Part shown: one piece after another, positions 12,601 through 24,600 of the stretch
How positions within the stretch are numbered: position 1 is the first letter of the stretch
Layout of the letters: each line of letters opens with the position of its first letter
Origin: Acanthochromis polyacanthus
Taxonomy: Eukaryota; Chordata; Actinopteri; Pomacentridae
Assembly (NCBI RefSeq): GCF_021347895.1
Contig: NC_067113.1
Coordinates: 37,714,194 to 37,778,193 of the forward strand
Reading direction: 5' to 3'
DNA length: 64,000 nucleotides
Translations under genes and position numbers: made by a program
The notes under the pieces: model-generated
What the model was told of the DNA's origin: nothing
The model's database searches: none
Seen by the model: only the letters and a program-made list of their open reading frames with translations

Positions 12601-15600
12601 GCCAAGTCTTTAGTTTCTTAAAGACGCAGATGGAGAACAACGGGAGGTTCTAATGGTACCTGCTCGTCACCGCCCAGGACGCCCTGAGACTTGATCTTCT
12701 CTTTGAACCGAAAACTCATCTGCTCCTGCAAGAAGGTTCGTTTTTTCTGGCAGAGACAGGATTCAGTCAGTTCATGAGGACGGTCAGAGAGCTACAGGTT
12801 CATAAGATGCAGGAGGCAGGAAGTCAACGGACCAATCAGAGACGGAGCTGAACAAGAGGTTTAGAATCTGAAGTGAGAGTGTGGTCTTTAGATCTACCCA
12901 GGTGTGGTTCACCTTTGAACACCATTAAAACACTACAATGGAGTTTTGTGCCTCATTGTTCCTTATCTGACCTGTCACATCTAATCCTGTCTTCATCAAG
13001 CTGCTGCTGCTGCTGCTGAGGGTAAAAGGTGAAAGAAATCTTTCTGCTTCAAGGTCCATCCATTCAAAATCTAAAGTAAAATCAGTTTCTTCTCCCCAAA
13101 ACTCCTCAGAACATCTGGTTCTTCATCTCCAGCAACTTTATTAATGATCAGAATAAACACATCTGAGTTCTGATAAAAACTGCAACCAAAATAACTTTAC
13201 AAAGCTGGAAAATCACCATAAATATGGCCAACATTTCCACAAGAATAATATCACCCCAAAAACAGCCAAAACTACCCTGAAAGCTTAAAATATGCCAGCA
13301 AAAACACCCAAAATCACCACAGAAAGGACCCAGATTACCACAAAACAGATGAAATTGCAACAAAAACCTCAAATTCAGCATAAAAAAAATCAACCAAATA
13401 CAACTGAAGTTCCTTCCTGACCTGTTTAGAACATCTGGTTCTTCATCTCCAGTAACTTTATCAATGATCAGAGTTCTACCTTCATACCAGAATATTTCTA
13501 GAGTTCCAGGTCCTTGAAGTCCATAAAGGAGAACATCTCCTGGAGAAAGTTCTAGAGTAGACCTACTGACAGCTGGACAGTTGATGGTAGGTCTGTGATT
13601 TTTGGGGCTATTTTGGACGTCTTTTGACTTGTTTCACACAATTTCTGAGTCATTCTGGACAAAAGGTGGAAAAGTGCATTCTGGGTAAACTTTAAGGCTC
13701 ATATCAGCATGTTGCTGGGCTTGTGCTAGCCGATCGCCACAGCGCCATTGGCGCATAGCCCGGATGGCGCAGTCAAAAAGCAACAAAAAAGGGTTCGACT
13801 TACTTTTTCTTTGAAATGCCCAAGCGATAATATAAGAAAAAACAAACTTTTTCTCTCAGCAGGCGTCGGAAATGGTCGGAGCCACCCAAATCTTGATCAC
13901 CATCCAGCAAAACGATGCGCCAATGGCACCGTGACGCATCGGCTAGCGCAAGCCCAGTGTTGGTAGGTGGCTGATCAGAACTAGAACTATTTGAGACGAT
14001 GGAAGAAGAAACCAGGACCATCTAGAGCAGGGGTCGGCAACCCACCGCTCCAGAGCCGCATGCGGCTCTTTCAGCCCTCTGTTGTGGCTCCCTGTAACTT
14101 TGGAAAATAAATTGTTCTGCCTTTCAATGCATTTTAATATAGAGAGTTTTATTGTGAAATTACCGCTCTTATTTTGACGTGTCACTCCACCGGATGTGCT
14201 GCTGGGGTTTTCCCCCCGGGACACGAGAGCGCAAAGTTGATGCAGAGAGACAACACGGAGCTTCTGATTCCCACACGTTTCATGCCTTAAAGCGCCACTC
14301 CAAGAAAGACACGTCTTGTCTTTGAGTCAAAAGTACTCATGAGTACTGAGGTAAACTACGGATAATTGTCTTGCTCAGTATCTACTCTTTGATAGGGTAA
14401 TACACGTTACTCGCAAGAACACGGCTCGATGTCACATCCAGGCAGCAGGTCAGAAAGTCAGAGGAGTGTCGTCTTGGAAAATAGGGCAGTGACTTACCGG
14501 AGAAAAGTTATTAGCTTAAGATAAATAGATTTTACAAGTTAAATAGACATTCGCAAAATATTGATTTCCAGCTAACATTACGTAACATATGAGGTCCAGG
14601 AGCAAAAATGACATTAACCAGGTAAGATAAATATTAGTGGAAGGACATAATTTAAAAAATGAATCTAATTAGAGGCTTTGTAATTAATTAATCACGACTG
14701 ATTAACAAGGGCATAGAGGTAAAAAAGTGATATATGAAGTGTTGTCTTCATTTTAAATGCCAAAAGGATTTTGCGGCTCCCGGTGTTTTCTGTGGGAAAC
14801 GGGTCGAAATGGTTCTTTGAGTGTTAAAGGTTGCCGACCCCTGATCTAGAGACAGGGTTCACTCATATAGTCACCAGTGTTCTGCATGAATCTTTAAATA
14901 AACAGGAGACATCGACCATAAGACATTAGCTGATTATGAGGATTTGTCATGGAAGGACCCTGGAGCTACTTCTTCCTGCAGCAGAATGATTCAGCCCTGA
15001 ACATCTTACTGGTTTCAGACGTTAATAAGCATGTCTGAGTCAGATATGTAATGTTCATGTATGTAAGAGATACTAGAGTAGCAGGAAAAATCATGCATGA
15101 CGGTTGATTCCTGATGTTGCAGTTTATGATGATCTCCCCTGAGCAGCAGCAGCAACAACAGCAACAGCGCCCCCTGCTGGTTCCATGCAATTAAAACTCA
15201 TTTATCTAAAGTCTGGAACTTCCTGCAGCCTGTTAGAAATCTAAGTGTCCATGGAAGGAAAAATAACTACGACTACTGGGGTTCATCTTCTAAATGTGGC
15301 TTACTGGGTTCTAACAGGACAGAGGGAACAGAAGCACTGAGGAGCTCTGTCTCTGGGTTTTACTAGGTTCTACTGGGTTCAAACAGGAAAGATTGAACAG
15401 AAGCATGAAGGAGTTTGGTTTTTATTGGGTTCTACTGGGTCCTACTAAGTTCTACTCGGTCGTACTGGGTCTTACTAGGTTCTACTGGATTCTGCTAGGT
15501 TCTACTGAGTTCAACTAGTTTCTACTGTCTTTACCGGTCTCCATGACACCGTTGGAGGTGGAGATGCTGCTGGTGGAGTGTCTGAGGACTCTGATGATGG

Positions 15601-18600
15601 AGGAACGCTGGACAGCAGCTCCTCCTGCTGGTTCATAGAGGAACTGTTTCAGTCCATGAACGACGATCCACATGTTGTTCTGCATGTTTTAAATCCAACC
15701 TGATGATGCTCTTATGGTCATCTATGACACTTAACTACGTCAACGTCAACCCAGCTGGAAGCTGTTGGTTCCAAAAACATCCTGAAAAAGTTCTGCATAG
15801 TTCTAATAATACTTTCAATGGGTTCCCTGAATGTTCTTAAGGCAAGTTAAAGGCAGGACAACTAAAGATGTTCTTAAGATGTTTATTGAAGACATTGTTA
15901 GACTGTTATGTTCTAATGTCTTCAAAACTAAATGTTGTCATCTTATAACACTGTGGAATATTGCGGGTATGTTTCATAGGTTCTATCAAGTATTTCCTCT
16001 AAACTTCCTGAATGTTCCACCTCTGTTGATACATCATCTGACAGGAACGTCTTATAAAGAACGTTTAGTCCTCTGAGGCCTTGATAACATCCTCAAAATC
16101 TGATCTAAATGCTGCATTGAGAACACCCTGTCCTTGTTGGTTTGAGAACCCTAACCCTTTTTTTATCGTGGAACATGGGATATTGTGTTGTAGAAGACCG
16201 TTCTATCACTGGGTTTTCTCAGTGTTCCGTCAACTGAGGCATTGAGAACATCAGGAGAACAGCTTCTGAATGTTGGTGTGAGAAGGTTCTTCCTTTTTTA
16301 TCATGGAACATTGTGAGAAAGTTTTATAGTACAACGTTCTTTAATGTGTTAACTTGACAACATCCCTGAAATATCTTCAGAACGTTACAACCTCTGGATG
16401 TTGACAGTGAAACATTATATCAACCTTATAGGAAAATTTAGTTAAAACATTCTCTACTAAACTCTTACAACTTGTGGGGAACGTTAGCCAGTGTTGTGGG
16501 AACCTTCTCTGCCTTTGACCTGGTCAACATTAAATCATGTTAATGATCAGAACCAATCGTTTGCTCCCACCTGTCGACGCAGAGCCGCAGCATGAGAAGA
16601 AGACGACATTCTGCAAGTAGAAGAACCTTCGTCCAGTTTCGCCTGCAGCTGATTGGCCATCAGACGGACTCTGGACCGGCCGGCTCCGCCCACAAATGCC
16701 TCCTCACACAGCTGGCCGTCGACGAGTCCGTTCAAGTCACATGACTAGAAAACAGAACATCCGGTTTAAAGGATACGATTAGAGAGTTCATGTTCTGAGG
16801 AATGACCTCTAGAATCAGAACCAGGTTCTAGCACCATACGAGTCTATGGGTTATCTACAAGTTCTCATCTTCCTCTAACAGTCTTTGTGATCTTGCACAA
16901 GTCTTCCTTTGTCTCGGGAGTCATCTACATAATGCCAACTCTTTGTATTTATCTACGAGTCCTCGTCTTCATCTACAAGTCTTTTTCTTCACTAAGGAGT
17001 CTTTGTCCTCATCTGCAAGTCATCTACAAGTCTTCTGTCCTCATTTTGAGTATTTGTCTTCATACAAGTCTTTTTCTTCTCTAAGGAGTCTTTGTCCCCA
17101 TCTGCAAGTCATCTACAAGTCTTCTGTCCTCATTTTGAGTATTTGTCTTCATACAAGTCTTTTTCTTCACTAAGGAGTCGTATTCATCTACGAGTCTTTG
17201 TATTTATTTACAAGTTATTGTCCTCATTTACAAGTGTTGGTCTTCATCTATGAGTCATCTGCAAGTCTTTCGTACTCATTTTAGTAAGTTTATCTTCATA
17301 TATGAGTCATCTATAACTCACTGTCTTCATTTACAAGTCATCCACAAGTCTTTTTACACACTGAGGAATCTTTGTAAGCATCTACGAGTCCTTGTCTTCA
17401 TCTGTGAGTTATCTACAAGTTGTCTGTCTGCATTTCACAAGTCCTTGTCTTCATATATGAGTTTTTTCTTCACTAAGGACTCTTTGCATTCATCGACGAG
17501 TCTTTGTGTTTATCTACGAGCTAGTATCCTCATTTACAAGTGTTCATCTTCATCCATGAGTCATCTACAAGTGTTTGTCATTATTTTCTGAGGTTCTTTC
17601 TTTATGTAGAAATCATCTACATGTGATCTACGAGTCTCTTTGTTGTCATAGTTCTGGGTCTTGAGTTTTTTGTTTTTCTGCTGGATCTTTCTTAACTATC
17701 GTTTCCATAATCATAAAAACTTTAACAATCATTGCATCTTTCTTTGTTGATGAGAGTTATTTTTCTTTCTTTAAGCTTCCGTCTCTGATCATAGGATTCA
17801 GAACATTGATGGAAACATCTCTGAGAAGCTCAGACGGTGAAGTAAAGACTCGACACTGACCTCCTGCAGCTCTCGACCAGGCTGACTGGTCTTCTTCCTC
17901 TTGCCCAGAGCGTCGCTGTGCTCCTGCAGAGACTGAGGGTTAGCACCAGGTGAGATCTCAGACAGAAGGGTTCAGGTGGAAGGGGCGGAGCTACAGGTAC
18001 CTTAGGGTTCCTCTTCCTGGACGGACTGGTTCCCAGTCTGCTAAGGAGGACGGCTGGAGAGATGAGGGCTGATTTCAGGTCAGAGCTCTGAGTCAGGCAG
18101 CCTGAAACAAACAAACAAACAAACAAACAAACAAACATCAGCTGATTTACCTGCAGACAAGTTCACCTCACAGGTGAAGGAACATCTTGTGCTTCTGAAG
18201 GTCTTTTATTGGTGGAAGAACAGTTCTAAAATACATGAGTTTAGTCTAAGGCTGATTTTTCTTTGATTAGAAAACCCAATTTAAGAACTGTTTTCATGTA
18301 CGAGTTACCAATGAATCTTCTTCTACAAGTCTTCAGCAATTCTTTGTCTTCATCTAAAAGTCCTTGTCTTCTACACAAATCTTTGTCTTCATTTATGACT
18401 CATCTAAGTGTTTGCCTTTAACTACAAATATTTGCCTTCATTTATGGGTTATCTATGAGGTTTGTCTTCATCTTTTGTCTGTCTTCATGTACAAGTGATT
18501 TGCAGGTCTTTATCTTCATCTTCATCTACAAGTCTTTGTCTTCATCTACAAGTCATCTGTGAGGGGCTGCCTTTATCTACCAGCTTCTGTTTTCATCTAC

Positions 18601-21600
18601 ACATCCTTGTACTCATATGAGATTCATAGTGAAGTCATTGTGGTCATCGACTGGTCTTTGTCTTCATAAATAATTTTTTTTTTATCTCCAAGTGATCTTT
18701 GAATCTCTGTCTTCATCTGCAAGTCCTTGTCTTCATCATCTACAAGTCTTTGTCACCATCTACAAGTCAATGCCGTGTGTGTATCTGTCTTCATCTATCA
18801 GTAATTTGCAGGTTTTGCTCTTCATCTATGAGTCTTTGTCTTCAACTACGAGTCATTCATGAATCTTTATTGTTATCTACCAGCTTAGGTTTTCTTCTGC
18901 GAATCTTTGTCTTTATGAGTATTTGTTTTCCTCTACGAGTCATCTATGAGTCTCTGTTTTCATCTACAAGTCCTTGTCTTCATCATCTACAAGTCTTTGT
19001 TGTCATCTACAAGTCAATGTCATCATCTGTTGGTCTTTGTCTTCATCTACAAGTCTTTGTGTTCAGTTGTCTTTCTCTATTTTTAAAGCTTCAATGAAGA
19101 ACTTTCTGTTAAACAGTTAAGTTTCACATGTTCACCGAGTCTTTTAGAGAGCGGTCTGATTCCTCACCAGCAGGGCGTGTCGAGTCTTTGAGTAGCTGGT
19201 AGAACTGGCTCAGGTACATCACCATCGACAGAGAGTCCGGTTCTCCAACAGATGACATCTCCTCCACTGTCATCAGAGGAGAAATCCCAAACTCTTGCTC
19301 GGCCACATCGAAGCCGAGTCGAGCGTTTTCTTCCACCGACGACTCGTCCAGAGAGTCAAAGTCTCTGAAGGGAGACAGGAACTCAGCAAAAACCACAGAG
19401 GAATTCCTCAACAGTCACTCTGAAAGGTAACTTTAAAAAAAAGACACAAGTTTAGAGAGTCGTCATCAGAAACACAATGACCTGCTGCACAAGTCATCTG
19501 AGTCTATCTTCATCTACTAGTCATGTAAGAGTCTTTTTCTTTATCTATGAGTCATTTACAGGTCTTGTTTTTATATCTTGTCTTCAATGATCTATGAGTC
19601 TTTATCTTCATTTACAAGTCTGTCATCATTTACGAGTCACCTGCAAGTCTTTGTTTTCACCTACCAATATCCTCAAATCTTTCTCTAATGTTATGAATCT
19701 TTGTCTTCATCTATGAGTCTATCTTCATCTACTGGTCATGTACAAGTCCTTTTCTTTATCTACAAGCCATCTGCAGGTCTTTGTTGTCGTGTCTCAATGA
19801 TCTATGAGTCTTTATTTTCCTTTTTCAAGTCTGTTGCCATCTACAAGTCGTCGATGAGTCTTTGTCTTCACCTACAAGTCTCTGTCTTTATCTACATATC
19901 TTCGTCTTCATCCACGAGTGTCTTTCTTCATGTTCAAGTCATCTACATGCCTTTGTCTTCACATCTTGTCTTCAATGATCTACGAGTCTTTGTCTTCATG
20001 TACAAGTCATCTACGAGTCAGTGAAGATGAACTATATATGATGACAAACTGAGTGAGGAGGAATTTTTTTTTTTTTTTTTAAATTCAAGAGATCTGTGCT
20101 TTTCATTAAATAATAAAGCTTCCATACATCAGATCTGGTCGGTATCGGTGGATCAGAGCACACAGGGCGAGGCCACTCTTCCAGGAAGTAGTCAGGTCGC
20201 TGACGTCGACACCACGGTAACCACGAGTCTGTTCCTGACACCAAGTCAGCAGCTGATTGGACTGAGAGAAGGACTCTAGAGAGAAAGGAAACCAATCAGA
20301 ACAGAGCTTTAATGAATTCAAACAGGTAGATTCTATTGACTGTGAACTACAACACTGCCCCATCAGGTCACATTGAACTACAACACCGCCCCCATCAGGT
20401 CACACTGTGAACTAAAACTGTAACGTTCATCCAGTAGACTGACTAAAATAGATCTTTACATGAAGTGAACTCACCTTGTCTGAAGAGTCGGGGGGAGGGC
20501 AGGCGGAGGATGTCACTGCAGTCAGGGTTTAGCCCCGCCCCCTCCCCTGTGTCCACCAGGTGTCTCACCTGAGCATAAATAACACAGGTTTAAATATTGT
20601 TTATTTATTCTGCTTTGAATTCACCAGACAAAGAAAGCACACAGAGATAAATAGTATTCTTCAGTCAGTGTTTACCTGTGCAGGTGTGATGGTCAGGGGG
20701 CTGATGTTCAGGTATCTCGTTGCTGGATCTAAAGAGAACAGACCGATGTTCTTCTGCATGTTCTCTGGAGTCGTCTGAGGGAGGAGACGGTACAAACTCT
20801 CTCTGTGGACAGACAGACAGGTGTGATGTGACCAGGTGTGTCCTGTCCAGGTGTGTCATGTCCAGGTGTGCCCTGTCCAGGTGTGTCCTCACCTTTCAGC
20901 CAAGACATCTAGTGGAGCTCCACCTTGAGCCCAGCTTCTGATCATCCAGGCTGAATCAAGAGCTGCCAGAAAACCTCGAGCTACACCTGTTCCAATTGGC
21001 CAGAAGGGCTGCAGACAGACAGACAGGAAGACAGAGAGGAAGACGGGTTATTCAACTGTCTGTCTGACTGAGTACTTGTCTGTCTCACCCCCTGTCTGAC
21101 CCCCAGCAGTCTGTCTCACCTCCAGCAGGCTGTCTCCCACCAGTGTGACCAGCAGCTGGTGTCCGTGGCGTTGCCGGATCATGGCGGCGTTCTCTGACGC
21201 GTACATGCAGGTGAAGTCGAACATGGCGACGTCCGGCTGGCCGTAATGATTCATGGCGAAGTCCAGACACGGCAGCTGCTGATTGGTGGAGAAGTCCGCC
21301 GCCTCCCTGGCGTACGCCTGCAATGCATTCTGGTCCACGTTCCCCCGAGAAAGGAGCTGCTCGGTGTCCGCGAAGTCCTGAAGACAGAACAGAGACTTTT
21401 AGTGTTTCACATTCATATGAAGTGTTCTGTTTATGTCCAACTCCAGGTGTGTGTTTTTACCTGTAGAATGACTCCAGGTGTGTGTTTTTACCTGTAGAAT
21501 GACTCCAGGTGTGTGTTTTTACCTGTAGAATGACTCCAGGTGTGTGTTTTTACCTGTAGAATGACTCCAGGTGTGTGTTTTTACCTGTAGAATGACTCCT

Positions 21601-24600
21601 TTGTCCAGCAGACTCTGTTTCTTTGCTGTCATGACGAAGTAGTGCGTGTCATCTTTGTAGTAGACGATGTTCTCCAGGTCGATCCCTGAAACAGGTAGAC
21701 AGGTGAACGTTAAAAACACCTGGAGTGTCCGAGTTAGACAGACGCGGTGGAGAACCAACCGGTTTCTTGTCGCAGCTCCTGGAAGAACCTCTGGTTGAAG
21801 ATGAAGGCGACTCCGCTGATCTCCTCCACTTTGGCCTCTGCTGTGGTGTTCCTGTTTTTAAAGTTGGCGGTGATGGCGATGGCCAACTTCCCCCTGAACT
21901 CTTTACGCCTGAAACCTGCTCACACAAACAAAATAGATATTCACTGTAACAGATGATTAACATCATCTATTGTTTCAATATATTCATAGAAAATCCTTGT
22001 AAGGGATCAAAGTATTGTAGCACAGCAGTCATGTTTGTAGCACTTTCTGGTCAAAGCAAATAAACTCATCAGCTGGACTAAGAGCTACAGGCTAACAGTT
22101 TATAACATTCATGACACTACAGCTAGCATGTAGCTAATGCTAACCTGCAAAATAAATGCTCAAAATTATGTCATTTAATTCACTTTATTCTATAGGTTTC
22201 ATTTAAAAGTGAAAAGAAGGATCAAAAGTCAATTCAATATCAAAAACTGGTATCATAGCACCATTTATCAGAGAAAGAAACTGTAAAAACAGACAAAATG
22301 ATCAGAGTGTCAACTTTCCAATAGTCCCTAAATGCATCGTATGTCAAACAACCACATCCACGCTCGTTAACAGAGTTTCTCTGCCACTGTGTCCTCGAGC
22401 TGCTCTGGGGGTTCATATGGCTTCTGGAAAGTGTCTTGAGACAGTTTGACCAATAAATGATGCTACGTAAATAAAATGGAATTGAAATCAAAATATTTAC
22501 TTAAAATCATGTTACTATACACGGCTCATCTAAAAATTCACCAAAAAGAATGCATTTGTACCAAAATCTATTAAATACTTAAATTCTGCCCTCAAAGTTG
22601 TTCTTAGATGACTTAAACTTGTTGAAAACTTTTAAATGTCCAAAAACACTCAGAATTTGTACAAAATGAATTAAATTTGTCTAAAATGTTTGAAATAAAG
22701 TTTCTAAAATGACTCAAAATGAGTCTCATGTGACAGAAACTTGTTCAAAATTATCACAAGAGGAAAACCAGAACCAGTGGATAAAAACAAAAAAAACAAA
22801 GTCAGCATGGATCAGAAACAGAACAAGGAGCAGGTTGGTGGAGATCCATCCAGCATGGTGGAACATCTATTGATGATGGAGACAGAAGAACATCTACAGG
22901 ATGAGGACTTCATGCTGTTTTCCAGTGTTGGTACCACCTGTGGACATTAGTAAAATGTAAACTAACCAGTAGGAGGGTGAAGGTGTCCTGTGTTCTACCT
23001 GGCAGAGTGTTTCTGCGTCCATCTGCTCCGATAATCACGTCAAACTCCAGCTGACTGACGGGATGAGACTTCGGACTCACCTCCATCCTCCAGCCCACCT
23101 CTGCAGGTAGAACGACAGGTGAACACGACAGAGCTTCACGTTAGTGATGATCACCGCTGTTACTTAGAAAACCTGTTACTTCTGCTCTGATGCAGCTGTC
23201 TGCTTCTATTCTCAGAGAAATAATGGTTCTTCAGTGGTTCTTCAGTGGTTCTCTGCTTTCCAAAATGCCAAACCCAACTAAAGAACCTTTTTTGCTGAGG
23301 GGATGGTTCTTCATGTACTTTATGTGGTTCTTTAAAGTTTCAAAGGTCTTTTTGTTATATTGAAGTTATTTGGTTTGGTGGCAGGAAGCAGGAGGACATT
23401 AGAGCTGCATTATTCCAGATGAATCATTTGATCTACGAAACATCAGAAAGCAGGGAGAAATGTCCATCACTGGCTAAAAAACCCAAACCAGAACCTTAAA
23501 ACATGTTGTTCTGTCTGACCAATGTGGTACCTGATCTGTTACATGTATTACTTAATAAGTTAGTAGAATGGATTCTGTTTTGTTTGTTCTAGTATCTGAT
23601 ATGAGTTGCTTGTTATATGTAGTGTCTGCTCTGGTGTCTCTGACCACAGATGGAACATTACATGTGTGACTGATTCTACCCATGCCATTGGAGTGTGTTC
23701 TCCTGTTTACAGAGCCCTGCTGGAGGTGTTTTTATGAGGGTTCTTCTGTCCAAAACACTGATTTATGGATTCTTCAGCTGTTGTAGAGAAGGGAGTTGTT
23801 TGGGGATGCTCTCTGCTGCCCCATGTGGTAGGCAATAAAGAACCATATGTTATGACCCCTCCTATATGTTGAAAACCTATAAAAGTGATCGCTGGTCATT
23901 GTCCAGCAAGGATTCAATTGGTCGGCTCCTTCCAGACTGCTTCTGTCTGTACTGATGCTGCTCTTTCTTTTAATAAAATACTTTTAAAGAAAGTCAGTGT
24001 CACGGACATTTCTCCTTCACCTGCACATCACGGACATCAGAGAGAGAAACAACGACACCAACAATCCAGAACCCAAAATATGAAACGTGTTCTAATGGAA
24101 GAAACCCATAAATGCTCCACAAAACAGCAGCAATATTATCAAGTTCTATTATCAAAAAGAACCTCGCAGGTCCACAAAGAACCATCCCTGAAATGGTTTC
24201 TTAAAGAACCTTTCATTTCTAAAGTTAATTTAAGCAGCATTTATGGTTCCCTTTGGGAGTTCTTCAAAGAGCCTGTTGTTGCTGAAGTTCTTTGACTCGT
24301 CATCCATGGTTCCTAAAGGAAAGACTTTTTTCTGGTCGTTCTTTGAGGAATCTTTGGAGGTTCTTTCAATTAAACATGTAAAACAAAAACACAAAGTTTT
24401 GTGTTGCAGTTTGTGTTATTCTGACACCAAGAGTTAACCTGTTCCACTTTCAGTCAGTTCTAAACACCACTAATCAATCCCCCTATCAATAATGACTGAT
24501 ATCATCTATGAAGAACCACATCTATCACTCAATCAAGTGTATGTTCCTTCAGTTTCTTCCTAAACAGCCTCTTTGTCCTGTTTTTACAATCACAGCATTA

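Noticed and set aside
13757..13810. tRNA-Lys gene
   Set aside because: Only the 5' portion and a B-box-like segment are present; the anticodon arm and acceptor pairing cannot be completed.
16887..17591. Several plus-strand ORFs ([12 protein letters not shown] type)
   Set aside because: They are translations of the cttcatctacaagt minisatellite.
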